From Pholiota molesta (lineage: Eukaryota > Basidiomycota > Agaricomycetes > Agaricales > Strophariaceae), in contig JACGCK010000039.1 of the NCBI GenBank assembly GCA_014925825.1, positions 1-64,000 on the forward strand: a DNA stretch of 64,000 bases, in the 5' to 3' direction. The translations under genes and the position numbers were made by a program. The notes under the pieces were generated by a model. The model saw only the letters and a program-made list of their open reading frames with translations, had not been told where the DNA came from and searched no databases. Shown in pieces: positions 30,701 to 42,210 of the stretch. Within the stretch, counting starts at the first letter, position 1. Each line of letters opens with the position of its first letter.

Positions 30701-32725
30701 GGGGTGGGTGGGGCGGGTAATGACCTCGGGCGCGCGACGCTGATGCAGATGAGCGAGCTGAGCCGGCGCGGGACGATGGCGTGGGCCGGGATGGATCTGG
30801 GCGCGCAGGGCGGCGGCGGCGGCTTTGACGCGCCTGGCGCGGGCAGCACCGGCGCCGCGCCGCAGTCGCGCACGGAGCAGCTCGCGCAGATCCGGGACTA
30901 CTACCAGCAGCGCCAGACGGCTTCATCGTCCTCGTCGGCAGCGGCGGCGGCGGCGGCATCGTCCGCGTCCGCGCCGCCGACGCACGGCTGCCTGGGCTTC
31001 AGCGAGAGCCGCGCGCGCGAGATGCCCCCCTCGGCGGGGCCACGCCGGTGTCGATGGAGATGGACATCAGCGGCGGCGGCAGCGCGATGGACGAGGAGCG
31101 CGGCCGGCGGCAGCAGCGGCGGAGCAGCGACACCCTGGCCGCGCGCGGCGCGCTCGCGGACGCGCAGCAGTCGCCCCCGCTCGCGTATTCCACAGCATCG
31201 CCGTGGGCGACGACCCCCCAGTTTGACGCGTTTTCGCCGCAGGCGCAGACGCTCGGGCCGTACCCCGCGCCGCCGTCGGAGGGCGAGCTGATGACGCACG
31301 AGGGGCTGCAGGTGTACACCGTCGGCCACCTGCTCCCGCGCAACACGTACGTCGAGGACGCGCAGGGCAACTGGAGCTTCGACCCCGGCGCCCTCACGCC
31401 TCCCGACAGCGGGCTCCGGATGGGCGGCCGCGAGCAGCCGGGCGCGGGTCAGGGCTACGGCGGCGGTGACGAGGAGGGCGATGCGGGCGAGGAGGTGGTG
31501 CGCCCGACGCCGGCCTCGCCCCTCGGTGGGCCATCGTCGTCGTCCTCCGCCGCGGCGGCGGCGCACACCTCGCCGGAGCTCTCGGCGTCGACGCCGGGCG
31601 TGGCGTCCGCGAGCGGTCCGAGCGGCGCGACGCAGCAGAAGCTGCGCGTGCGGCGCTCGACGTTCGTGCCCGGGTGGGCGGTGCCGCCGCGTGTGCTGCT
31701 CGTCGACGACGACGCGGTGAGCCGGCGGCTCAGCTCCAAGTTCCTGAAGGTGTTTGGGTGCACGACGGACGTCGCGGTGGATGGGATTGGCGCTGTGAAC
31801 AAGATGAACCTGGAAAAGTACGATTTAGTGCTGATGGTATGTGGTTGGGCTATATTATTTTCAAATTTTGCTAACGTTCTTTACAGGATATTGTTATGCC
31901 TAAATTAGATGGTGTCTCAGCGACGAATCTCATTCGAAAATTCGATCAGGGCACGCCTATTATCTCTATGACAAGTAATTCGAAACCCAACGAGATCATG
32001 ACGTACTATTCTTCTGGTGTGTTTGTCTTTTCGGATATCCATTGAGCATGCGAGGGCTGATTTTTTATGAATAGGAATGAACGATATTTTACCCAAGCCG
32101 TTTACCAAGGAAGGACTATTGGATATGCTCGAGGTCAGTTTCCTTACTCTCCTCTGAGATGGCACATGCTGACAACCAAGCATAGAAACATCTCATGCAT
32201 CTCAAGGTAATCCAGCAGATGTCCAAACTCTCCCGCAACATCGGCATTCCGCCGCTCTCCGACGCCAACTTCGAACAAGCGTTGACCCAGGGCGCGAACA
32301 ACCTCCTCATGATGCCCCCGCCCGCGTCCTCCGCGGCCTCCTCGCCCATGAACGCCCTCGTCGCGTCCTCGTCCTCGCCGTCCTCGTCCTCCAATCCCAA
32401 TGTGCCGTCAAACGCGCCCTCGCCGTTCAACTTCCAGTTCTTAGGGGACGGCACGGGCGGAGAGGGCGGCGACGGGATGGGCATGAGCGCGATGGGGCGC
32501 CTGAACCCGCTCGCGGGTATGGGCCTCACGGACGAGCAGTACGGGGTCATCCTGCAGAACATCGTCAACGGGGACGGGTTCGCGGGGATGATGGATGGGC
32601 TCGACGCGGCGGGCGTAGCGGGTGTCGGTGTGGGAGGGATGGATGCTGGGGAGAAGAGGGCGCGGCTGGACGAGGTGGAGGATAAGAGAGGGGTAAAACG
32701 GAGCCGGTTTGAAGTTGTCGAGTAA
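27735..32725 (+). CDS. SKN7: Skn7/Prr1-type HSF DNA-binding response regulator, with a frame break
   Basis: Exons 27735-28315, 28435-28639, 28724-29207, 30369-31836, 31887-32016, 32075-32133 and 32186-32725; all joins are in phase. A Gln-rich N-terminus precedes an HSF-type domain ([65 protein letters not shown]). A coiled coil ([20 protein letters not shown]) ends exon 3. The receiver domain has [13 protein letters not shown], the phospho-acceptor D in [22 protein letters not shown] and LPKPFTK. Skn7 proteins are the nuclear end of a phosphorelay for osmotic, cell-wall and oxidative stress. Two oddities: intron 3 is 1161 bp, and within exon 4 the frame changes between about 30960 and 31045 (from [10 protein letters not shown] to [12 protein letters not shown]). 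That means one base missing or two extra, either a real lesion or a sequence error. Confidence 0.8.
29208..30368 (+). other. Unusually long intron of SKN7 (1161 bp)
   Basis: The donor GTGAGT directly follows the coiled-coil exon (codon phase 1) and the acceptor is TCGGTAG at 30362-30368. The phase fits the next exon exactly. It is T- and C-rich, without an open frame of note, and contains two near-copies of CTTTTTTCCCTACCTCTxGTTTAG (about 29795-29820 and 29865-29890). An ATG at 30335 is in frame with the receiver part, so an internal promoter making a receiver-only protein is possible. Confidence 0.55.
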
Positions 32726-33378
32726 GGTGGATGTTTAAATTTTTCTTTTTGGTTTTTTCTTCTTTTTTTTTCGTTCCGGTTCGCCTGCATACCATTGGAC
32801 CGTCATATTTTGTTACCCGCTGACTTACTTAGACTTCTATGCGCTCTGTCGCACGCTATCCATGCATCCCACCTCATCATCATTTCGTTATCCACCTCAA
32901 TGTTCAACGCATCTTTTTTGCTGACGTTCAACAAAGCCCGCATGTAGGCCCTCCTACCCCCTCTTCATCTGTTGTATGCTTCATACGACCCCCCGCTCTC
33001 TCGTAGCTAGCACATTTTGCAATTGGCCTCTTCTGAATCATATATGTGTACAATGGCCAATACTTATTCTACTTTACTCTATCTTATCTGTATTTGTGTA
33101 CCGCATACTACTTGGCATTCCAAGGAATAGATTTCGTTTCAATCGGAGAATCAATCTGCCAGGTAAATATCTACGATTCCACCATGCTGGATCTTGTTAG
33201 TTGTCGACGTAGCTTTTCTGTTCAAGGCTAGATTTAAAAATAAGTGTGACGTCAGACACTGAGTACTGTGACGGTGCTCCATTCAACCGTATCATCGTAA
33301 CCTTCATTCATCGATGGAGCATGTAATGCTATAAAGTCCTTTCCTTTCTCCTCTGCTCAAGGCCACATACACCTTACA

Positions 33379-34384
33379 ATGAATACTGTCCTCAACAAAG
33401 CCGGGAAGAAGCTCTTTGAAAAGAACCTCGAACAATACGCACCTGCCGACCCATTGTACGAGTACTACACAGACGCACGAGGAAAGCAGAAACGGCGCAA
33501 GGTCCGCTTGGTATCCTCTTTGTGCCATCTTATACTCACATCTCCCTCTTCGCCAGCGCGAGCTCCCACCAGGCCTATCCAAACGGGATGCCCGCATCCT
33601 GCGCTCCGTCAAAAAACGCGCGCACTACCTCGACAAGGGCTTCCACCTCTGCGGCCTGCGCTTCGGGTGGACCTTCTTCATCGGCCTCATCCCCATCGCC
33701 GGCGACGCCGCGGACATGGTGCTCAACTACGTCCTCGTCGTGCGCCCCGCGCAGCGCGCGGACATCCCGCCGTGGCTCCTCCGCCGCATGCTGCTGAACA
33801 ACGCCGTCAGCGCCGGGGTCGGGCTCGTCCCGTTCGCGGGCGACGTCGTGCTCGCGATGTTCAAGGCGAACTCGCGGAATGCGGCACTGCTGGAGGAGTT
33901 CCTGCGGATCCGGGGGGAGGAGTTCATCAAGATGAGCGGCGGGACGGAGCATCCGGAGGATCGGAAGGCCAAGACCGGGATTTCTGGCTGGTTTGGAGGG
34001 GGGAAGAAGAAGAAGGTGGATGCACCAGCCTCTGCGGACATGGATGCGATACCCACTGCCGATATCGAGCAGGTGAAGCCGGGTGCAGGCATGAGTGGGG
34101 ACGAAGTGCGCAAAATGATCCCAGCGCAGGTCGCGGCCCCTCCCACCACCACCGCGTCATTGGCACCACCGGCCCCTACTGAGGGCAGATCTGCACCTGG
34201 AGCCAGATCCGCGTCGCCGTCTGCAAAGACATCACCGCATTCGGGAGCTTCAAGCTTCAGCTTCAAGTTTGGGCGCAAGAAGAACGCGAATTTGAATGCA
34301 GCTCCCGCTACACTTCAGGACGGCCGAGGGAAGTTCGTGGAGAACATGGAGTTCGCGTCTCCGGCTCCGGCGGCGGGCAAGTGA
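33379..34384 (+). CDS. DUF4112 membrane protein, 316-319 residues
   Basis: Two exons joined by a 55- or 46-bp intron. The donor is either GTCCGC at 33502 or GTATCC at 33511; both keep the frame, and the acceptor is CAG at 33554-33556. The first join gives KQKRRK-RELPPGLS, matching the family as I know it. The core is HYLDKGFHLCGLRFGWTFF, then GLIPIAGDAADMVLNYVLVV, then MLLNNAVSAGVGLVPFAGDV and NSRNAALLEEFLRIRGEEF. The two glycine-rich hydrophobic hairpins are the DUF4112 signature. The C-terminal 130 residues are low-complexity (Lys, Pro, Ala, Ser). It is a widespread fungal membrane protein of unknown role. The frame ends at 34384. Confidence 0.8.
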
Positions 34385-35731
34385 ACGGCAGTTCATCTAT
34401 CTCACAGTAATCAAGGCATTTTCCTCAGGACAGTTATTTTTTGGAATGTATGATATCTTCTCGTTTTATATCTCCCGACTCTCTACTACGCTCGCGGGAT
34501 GATTCCCCGGATATTATACCCTAATCGCTGACATTCGACGTGCCTAGCACCATACCGTAGTTCTCCGTACTTGTACTTTTGCGAGCGATTAATGCTTTCC
34601 ATCATACCGTTACATCCAATGGATTGCTTTACTCAAGTAGTCTTAATTCTAGAGAGCATATCATATTCACGAATCACATCCCATGTGAAGGGACGGTTTA
34701 TTGCTGTTCGCAGTTGACATCAGGTTGACATTTGAAATCAAGCGTCCAGATGAAAGGTTGATATTATGCAGTCCAGCTTCATGATTTTTGTCTTGGCGAC
34801 TCTGAATGCCATTTATAGTCATTTTTGTGTGGCACACCGGTCAGCAACCGGTCAGACTGAGCAAGGCAAATCAAAATCTACCTGGTAACCCACGCTGAAG
34901 TGCGCACTTCTCCTAATTCCGGACCAGCCTCTCTTAACCCTCCCAATTTGGATGGAGCCCTCCTGACCTACTAATGCATTCTTTCATGAGATTGCTAGCA
35001 TGGCTGTCGTAGTGGCCGATATAGTGGACGAATGAACCAAAACACCTTAATTGGTCTGCATTCGTCTGCGCGTTGTAGAACTATTATCCGTACCCAATAT
35101 TACTTAGCGTCTCTGTATTTCGACCCACTGGAACACACACTCACACACAGTATTGTATTCGCGCATCTCAACCAATGACAACCATTCAGTTTCGGCAACA
35201 GAGTATATTTTGGGCATTGGTACACGAGGAGGCTTCTCACCACAGGGTCAACCATAACGCAGAGGACGATGACGATGGTTGGCTGCAGCGTTTGGGAACG
35301 CGCTATCACCGCCCAACTCTCAGTAGGTCATTGTTCCGCAATTCCACCTATACCGGCAAGTCGAAATGAGGGAAGTAAGGAAGCTTTGCGTCTCGGCATG
35401 ATGTACTGGGTGAGGAAATTATAGGTGCTTGAGTGCAACCGGTCCCCGGAGTCGTTGTTTCTTTTAAGTATCAGGTGTGAGGCCGTCGGCAGGATGGTTC
35501 AAAGTAAGGAGCCGTTAGAAGACCGGCCCAGATAGAAAGGTTCCATTAAGGCTATGTGCCACCCAGTGTCATATGCAACACATTGTCGCGCTTCGTTCCC
35601 GGTGCCGACCTGTTCCCACTGCAGATAAAAAGGCAAAGAACATACGAGGCGACATAATAGAACTCGCCTTCCGTCCATAGATACAAAGCTTTGAGATACA
35701 CCAATACCGAACCATCGACAAGCGCACTCCA
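34385..35731. other. Spacer without recognised gene
   Basis: AT-rich 3' flank of the DUF4112 gene, then promoter DNA of the methyltransferase gene. Short frames here, such as one at 35175-35369, show no family features. A short CA repeat lies near 35131-35148. Confidence 0.45.
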
Positions 35732-36509
35732 ATGTCTCTTGCCAAAATTCCTCTCTCGATTCTCTTTGCTGTGGCCTTCCAAAAAGGCCTCACGCCTCCT
35801 AACCCTCCCGCGGCAAAATCAGAGATCTTCGTGCAAGGAGGCCTTAATCGAACCTGGTACTTCTATAGTGTGCTGGGAATATGGGCTCCGGTAATGCGTC
35901 TTCTCTCTATAAAGGATATGGAAAGCGTTTATACCAGTTTGACGTCCATAGCTGTTACAATGGTTGGCGACATTGGCAGAAACGGCTACGATACTCGCAT
36001 ATCGCAATCCGGATTTGCCATTCGCCCAGGCAGCATTAGCCGCTCTTACCTTTCCCGGGGGAAACGCAGCCGATCTGCAAATCTCGCCAGTAACCCTCCT
36101 CGGTGGCACGATGATGATAGGCGGCACTCTAATTCGCGTCCTGACATTCCGCTACCTCGGCAAGTTTTTCCGCTTCCAAGCCAGCATCCAGAAAGACCAC
36201 CAGCTCGTGACCGGGGGGCCGTACTCCATCGTCCGCCATCCGAGCTATACCGGGCTCACCATCTCGAACACGGGCTGGTTTTTGTGGCACTTCGGCGCAG
36301 GATCATGGGTGCGCGCGTCGGGGCTCTGGAATACGGCGGTAGGAAGAGTGCTGGTGCTGTCGTTCGGGGCCTTCGTGGTGCTGGGCACGACCTATCTCAC
36401 GCTCAGCAGAATGACAGCAGAGGATAAGGCTCTCCGGGAGAGATTTGGTGCGGAGTGGAAGGAATGGGCAAGTCGGGTGCCCTATATGGTGGTACCGGGC
36501 ATATACTAG
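35732..36509 (+). CDS. Isoprenylcysteine carboxyl methyltransferase (ICMT/Ste14)-like, 238 residues
   Basis: Exon 1 is 35732-35890 and exon 2 is 35952-36509. The 61-bp intron (GTAATG..CATAG) is phase 0 and gives LGIWAP-LLQWLATLAE. Several membrane helices are followed by the methyltransferase end: DHQLVTGGPYSIVRHPSYTG, a tryptophan-rich helix, then RFGAEWKEWASRVPYMVVPG. The RHPxYxG and ExWxxY-type motifs bind S-adenosylmethionine and shape the active site. True Ste14 methylates the C-terminal isoprenylcysteine of Ras, Rho and a-factor-type pheromones in the ER. Agaricomycetes carry many paralogues of this shape, so the substrate is uncertain. The gene is intact. Confidence 0.8.
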
Positions 36510-36670
36510 TTATCAACTCTCGAAATCAAGATACGTACCGCATACGAAGTCAATGATAGCTTCGCTGTATTATTTTGCTGACATGTCGTGTCCGTCCGTC
36601 CGAACACGTCGTCCTTGATAAGATTACAGAATGCTATGAGGGGACAGCTAATACACCCTATATTAAATAG

Positions 36671-37754
36671 TTAAATAGATAGCCTCTTTACCAAACTCTT
36701 ACGCTGATAATCTAGAATGATAGGAACGAAATCCAAAAGTCCAAAATCTGGCCAGAATGCTTTCGAAAATTGTATCTGAGTATTTTCAGAGCACTACATA
36801 TGGCATAAACTAGGTCAATTTGAGGCCGACCGAACGTGCTGAAGAAAGACGTACCTGCCACAGCATGAAGTCACTCAATCGCTTCGCACCGCTTGTTCTA
36901 ACGAGAATATCAAGAAACGGACTGCCACCGAGAGAGATCTGAAGTCGAGAGTCGATGTCTTGTTCTGTGATAGATCTAAGGCTAGGTGTAAGAGTGTCCC
37001 AATCAAGAAGAGGTGGCTACGTACGAGACTTCGTATTGATTTGTCTTCAGTGAATCCTCGACAGAGTATTTTATTGCAGTTGTCACTTCATCGCGGGATG
37101 CATATGGCATGCACAGATTCAGGATTGCACTAGTTACAAAGATATCAGTTCTGAGAAGGTCCAATGAATGAGCACATATATCTACCGTTCATTATGACGG
37201 GTCAAATCTTCCGCTCTCCGAACTGCTGCTTGTACTGATTCGGGTAGGAGTTTTGTATTACCGACGATATTCAACCGCACGCCATATTGTTCCAATAGGT
37301 CTCTGTGCATAATGAAGACATAGAGAAAATTTCAATTGCAGAACGAACATACCCATGTTTGCAGAGTTCCGTGAGCTTCTCTTCAGCTAACGCCATCAAT
37401 GCAGCCACCTCTTCTTCCGATCGTTTGAAATTATCTATGGCGAACGCGTACGCAGACACGCATTTGATATTGAGCCGTAGACATATTTCCAGCATCTATA
37501 GGTAGGAATTCCGTTACAACAGTATCACTATTGAACCAAACGTATGGACCACTCACGCGTCTCAGCGCGACGAATCCTTCGCTATGGCCCTGTTGGACGG
37601 CTCTGTGCTTCATCCGAGCGTACCGCCTGTTTCCGTCCATAACAAATGCGACATGTTTGGGGATTGGTCCTGCAGCGAGGACGCTAAGAAGGAGGTTGCG
37701 AGCAGTGGTGGCGAGCTGATTCTGCAGCCATGTTAAGCCACGTCGCAGAAACAT
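36671..37754 (-). CDS. RER2: cis-Prenyltransferase (dehydrodolichyl diphosphate synthase), 262 residues
   Basis: Six exons: 37754-37557, 37495-37353, 37302-37186, 37129-37025, 36975-36855 and 36775-36671. All five introns are GT-AG, 49-79 bp, and the phases are consistent. It shows the substrate-binding [15 protein letters not shown], then [42 protein letters not shown], and the late motif [17 protein letters not shown] followed by AFWPDFG. The enzyme adds isopentenyl diphosphate units in Z configuration to make the dolichol precursor for ER glycosylation. The residue after RTSG is Ala; yeast has Val and human Glu there, so this should be tolerated. The first ATG in frame is 37754; upstream is only TTG. 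The length fits the family. It is close to, and convergent with, the methyltransferase gene (161 bp between stops). Confidence 0.88.
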
Positions 37755-37859
37755 TGCCGAGGAAGGAAAGAAGTATGCGTGGGAAATCAATATAGGATCT
37801 CATCACACGTCGGGGGTCCCAATATTTAGAGGCCCTCCAAATATTGGTCCTATAGTTTG

Positions 37860-38280
37860 ACCTACAGGTTATATATGGATATATCTGCGAAATAAATTTA
37901 TATATTATCTGCGACTCATTTTTGCAGAAATTTCTATATGTTGTCTGCGGTACTGTCTGTGAACCCCATTTGTAGAAGAACCGTAATATTTACTGTAAAA
38001 GCAATTTGCAGATTGGCCTAAATCAAATCTGCAGGACGTCCTGCAGAGACCTTCCATATTTAATCTGTGGGGACCTTCTATAGAGAGTCGTGCAGACAAT
38101 CTGTAGGCCAACATATCACGAGGTCCCACAGATTATCTGGAGATAACATTTGCAGAAGATAACATATCTTATCTGTAGACTTATCTGCAGGGACCCTCTA
38201 CAGATTATCTATAGACCGACTTTGCAGAGATCTCGAAATGTTGATTTACAGATAATCTGTAGGGACTCTCTACAGACAAT
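37860..38280. repeat. TGCAGA/TCTGCA-rich palindromic tract
   Basis: About 420 bp built from recurring TGCAGA, ATCTGTAGG and CTACAGATTATCT words in both directions. It includes a perfect 18-bp palindrome CTGCAGGACGTCCTGCAG at 38029-38046 and palindromes such as ACAGATAATCTGT. It lies directly upstream of the RER2 start and so probably overlaps its promoter. It looks like a worn tandem or MITE cluster rather than coding DNA. It is followed at 38281-38313 by three copies of CCCGCTCATCG-like units. Confidence 0.6.
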
Positions 38281-38562
38281 GCCCGCTCATCGCCCGCTCA
38301 TCGCCCGCTCATCCTCGGATCATCCGCCATTGAATTCCCGCTCACGGCACACTCACCTGCCGCCTTCGGCGCCCTCACCGGCCGCTCATACGGGTACCGA
38401 CGACAAATTAGCCGGCCGCTCGTCTCCTTGCGCTGCCCGCTCACATCTTTACTATCCGCTCACATCTTCACCGACCGTCTCTCATGTCCGGCGCACCGCA
38501 TCCGTCCGTACCACTATCAGAGGCAACAACAAACCTTGCCGTAGTCCCTGGCCATCCCTACC

Positions 38563-38752
38563 ATGCCTCGGAAAGCCACTGTAGCATTGAACGGGAGTCT
38601 GGCACCAGAAGCAGTACGCCGTAGGGCGAAAGGTGCGTGTCGATACCCAATTCAACGCGGTTTAGTTTCGAAGTTTCTAATTAAATGATCCAGTAGGCCT
38701 GTGTATATCGGCGGCTGCTCTACTTTGGTTTATTGTATTGAGTTTCAAATAG
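38563..38752 (+). CDS. Possible small tail-anchored membrane protein, 41 residues
   Basis: The ATG at 38563 opens a 23-codon exon rich in Arg, Lys and Ala (PRKATVAL..EAVRRRAKG). A good donor GTGCGT at 38633 and acceptor AGTAG at 38692-38696 (64-bp intron with a CTAAT branch-like site) join it in phase to LCISAAALLWFIVLSFK and TAG at 38750-38752. The result is a short basic head and one 16-residue hydrophobic end, as in small tail-anchored ER or mitochondrial proteins. I do not recognise the family. With such a short frame, chance cannot be excluded; the main support is the clean intron and the tail. Confidence 0.35.
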
Positions 38753-39004
38753 TCATCTCTGATACCTGTACTGATCGGTGCATAGACTCCTTGCCAGCCC
38801 CACCTTATCTCTTAGGGTGTGTTCCTATCTCTGCATGCCACGACTGAGGGATCTAAAAGCTCAGATCTTGTTCCCTGCTGTAGATCCTCTGCCAACGACG
38901 AATTGTTGCCCGTCCGTCTTACGCAGCCCCGCTCATCTCCCCGCGCACCATATCGTGTTTGCATACTGACCTGTATACGATCGCATGCCCTATGGGCCCC
39001 GTTT

Positions 39005-39052
39005 GCAGGTGGCGATAATTTCGTCGCTCGAGTCCGCGCCGTCCGCAGTGCT
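39005..39052 (+). repeat. Dispersed short repeat, copy 1
   Basis: GCAGGTGGCGATAATTTCGTC and the following CTCGAGTCCGCGCC recur inverted at 42163-42210 and 42851-42894 at about 80-85 percent identity. The GCTCGAGTCC part resembles a Pol III B-box, which would fit a SINE, but this is only suggestive. Confidence 0.45.
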
Positions 39053-39140
39053 GCCATTTGGTAACGCAGGCCATGCGCGGTTAATCAGTCAACATCAACT
39101 CCTCGAGCCCATATCCGATGACTACATCCTCTTGCCTTCA

Positions 39141-40395
39141 AGGCCAAGATCTCAAGGACGGAGAGACTTTTATCATCCCTACGCCTCCCCCAAATGTCAC
39201 TGGAAGCTTGCATATTGGTCACCCGCTGGCCATGGCCTTCCTGGACGGGATGATTCGATGGAATCGCATGTTGGCTGTTCGCGCTAGATTTCGATCACGC
39301 CAAAATCTCTACTCAGAGCGTTGTGGAGAAGCGATTGTTCAAGCCCGAAGGAAAGACGAGGCACGATTTAGGACGCGAATGATTTGTGGAAAAGGTTATG
39401 GACTGGAGTTACGAGTCTGTGCAGATCGCACGGCATTTACCAAGGACGAGGTATGACTTTTGTTATTGAAATGTTTGCCATAACTGAAGCTCGGTCCAGA
39501 AACCCAGTTAAGCTGTCATTAAGCCTTTTGCAGACTGTACGAAGACTGCGCCCTGTACCTCGCGAATCGGCTCGTCAACCGGCGCGTCAACGACACTGTC
39601 CAATCTCGAGGTCGACCAGAAGGAGCTCGAGGGCCGCACGCTGCTCAGTGTACCTGGCTACGACCCCGAGAAGAAATTCGAGGCGATGTACTGATCAGCT
39701 TTGCATGTAAAGTTATTGGGTCTGATGAACGACTGGTTGTTGCGACGACACATCCGGAGACCATGCTTGGTGATACTGCCGTCGCCGTGCACCCAATGAT
39801 CCCCGCTATAAGGTAAGTAGCAATGTAATCAACACCCAATTCTCCGCCTAACCCGTCTTCATATCTTTACAACTCGCCCATGCTCATCGGCAGATAGAGC
39901 GTTGCAGCGGCCCGTATGCGTAGTGGCTAGGATGTCCGCGGGCGTCGGCGCGTTCCCTGTCCCATTCGCGTTCCCAGTCGAGACGCTCGCCAAGCTTTTG
40001 GCCGATGAGGCTATGAGAGTACGCCTTCTCCCTCTTTGTTAAGATGAGCGCTAACACGATAGTACAGCACACGTGTCTTGGCGAACTTGAAATTAACCCA
40101 AACCAGTTCGAAAATGACGCGTACTGGGTGGTCGGGCGCACGCTGGCTGAGGCGCGTGGGCGCGCGGAGAAGCTTGCGGCAGGGTGTCCGTTTGAGCTTG
40201 AGCAGGACGAAGACGTGCTCGATACGTGGTTCTCGTCTGGACTGTGGGTCGATTATGGGCTGGCCCGGGAAGACGGCGGACATGGCCCAGTTCTAACCGT
40301 CCCTGTTATTCTGGGTGGCGCGGATGGTGCTGCTTGACATACATCTTACTGGGGAGATGACGTTCCGGAAGGTGCTGTCCTCCCTATTCGAATAG
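39141..40395 (+). pseudogene. Valyl-tRNA synthetase fragment, degenerate
   Basis: Pieces of class I valyl-tRNA synthetase appear in order but in different frames: [20 protein letters not shown] with the HIGH motif (39157-39230), [20 protein letters not shown] followed by TGA near 39383, [27 protein letters not shown] near 39602-39660, [20 protein letters not shown] near 39709-39770, [15 protein letters not shown] near 40204, and [16 protein letters not shown] near 40309-40360. The N-terminal and KMSKS/anticodon parts are missing. The stop and frame changes mean it cannot make an enzyme. A working copy must exist elsewhere, so this is a decayed partial duplicate that kept some intron-like gaps. 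Confidence 0.75.
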
Positions 40396-42162
40396 CGCGC
40401 ACCCATTCGCATCCACCATGATTGTAGCGCCTGCGCGTACCGCACGCATCGGCCACGCCATCCTATGTCTGCGCGTAGCATCGCGCGCCATGAGCTTGTA
40501 TTGGCGCGCACCAATATGTAGTCAGTGTACTTATTCATATCCTCCCAATATAATACATCAATAAATGTTTGCAGTTCCATCGCTATTGTAGCCCCCCCTC
40601 GTTTTTAATCGTTGCGACCTTCCTCAATGTCATTGAATCAGAGCCTGCTATTAGAGCGTGCTGTTAAAATGAGTATCAATATAACGTGGAATTGGAAGAG
40701 GGTAGATCGACTTACCTGTCCCAGAGCTCGCATCGATGCTGATGATAAGAGAAACTGGACCCGCGCCAATTTTTGAGGGCATATTTTCCATCTCTAAAGG
40801 TGGGCTGGCGCTGATCGTCGACGAAGAAGTGAACTGCGCCGAGATATCGCTGTCGTTTATCGATCCCTGCGAAGATTCGCGCAGTGCAGTGCTCATCTGC
40901 TCCGTGGGGCGCGCCTCTAAACCGAGCTGAAGACGGTGTAATAGACATGAGAATAACACTTACACGACCAAAAATACACCGTTATTGGGAACTCTCCCCT
41001 TCAACCGGTTGATGGCCCCATGTGCGCCTTTGAGTATGTTGGCTTTCAAACATCCCTTGAAGCACTGGTCTGCAAGAGCGAAGATGTACATCATAAAGGA
41101 AAGCAAGGTTTGTGTTGATAGAAGATATAAGAGCAAAGCGTAGAGGATTAGGATGTAGATAAACGAATAGAGTGTGCAGTTAGATGAGTAGGCCGTCGAC
41201 GAGCGGTTTTGATCGTTTGAGCTTATTCGACATTGCGCTTCTTCGATTGAAAGCAGATGCAAAGGTTGCTTGTGTTATTGGATGCTATCCAGAATATTAT
41301 TGGTTTCTGCTAGCACAGAAATGACTGGTGAATTTGAGCACCAGGAGAACCACCAAACACCTTTTCCATACAAATGAGCACTTCAACAACATATATTGAT
41401 AAAACTATTCTATGAGATCTGCTCGAAATCAGGTTCACTTTCTACCTCCTTTACAGGCTCTTCCCTTCCCTTCCATAGTTCTAAAAGCGATCGCGGAGGT
41501 CGAGACGGAGAGTGTTTTTGGTATGCGATCATACATAACTTCTTTGATGACCGGATCAGACACGTGGAATAGATCGCCCCGCGTTTTCGCCATCACTCCG
41601 ATTTGCCATTCCAGGAACGCCAAGGGCCCAAGACATCGATGTTAGAATCAATTTCTAAATTTATGTAAACTTTGGGCCTGAGCCATTTCAACTTTGAATA
41701 TCGCAGTCGCGGGAGGCAGGTATAAATGATAGTATGCCTAAAAACATATAAGATGCGAGATTGGCGTCTTCACCACATAGCAATACCATGCGTACCCCGG
41801 GTCCGAATAGTCACCGGCCACCTTCGAGTCCATACTCCTGAAGGCTGAGCGCTGATGAGGGAGTTGGAAAACTGGAATACCAGGATATTGTGAAGGCGGT
41901 GATGCGACTGTGACCGCGTGTCGAATCGCGCTGGACATTGAATTCCGTGTGGCTGTCATGCATGATATTGCGGAAATAATGCCAGAACTAATATTGATCA
42001 AACAAAGCAAGTCGAAAACTATCTCGCACCGTCTACTTATATGAAGTTGGAAGGCGAATTCAAAATTGTGTGTTCTTACGTTTGTATTCGCACTTCCTAT
42101 AAGTATATAACCTTTTACAGCCCTAGATGAGGCTAGATCAGCACACAAACGCGCCAGTTGCT
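40396..42162. other. Gene-poor interval, nothing assigned
   Basis: Several short frames exist on both strands. One on the minus strand near 40651-40959 reads KIGAGPVSLIISIDASSGTG and looks protein-like, but no family or full gene structure could be given. It may hold more gene fragments like the nearby tRNA-synthetase remnant. Confidence 0.35.
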
Positions 42163-42210
42163 TACAGCGTTGTGCACGGCCCGGACTTGGGCAACGAAAT
42201 CATCACCGCC
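42163..42210 (-). repeat. Dispersed short repeat, copy 2
   Basis: Reverse-complement relative of 39005-39052. Confidence 0.4.

Noticed and set aside
30335..31291. Separate gene starting at ATG 30335
   Set aside because: The intron 29208-30368 joins the HSF and receiver parts in perfect phase, and Skn7 proteins normally hold both; kept only as a possible alternative start.
35499..35793. Overlapping minus-strand frames near 35.6 kb
   Set aside because: Three short frames in different phases with no conserved features, lying in the promoter of the methyltransferase gene.
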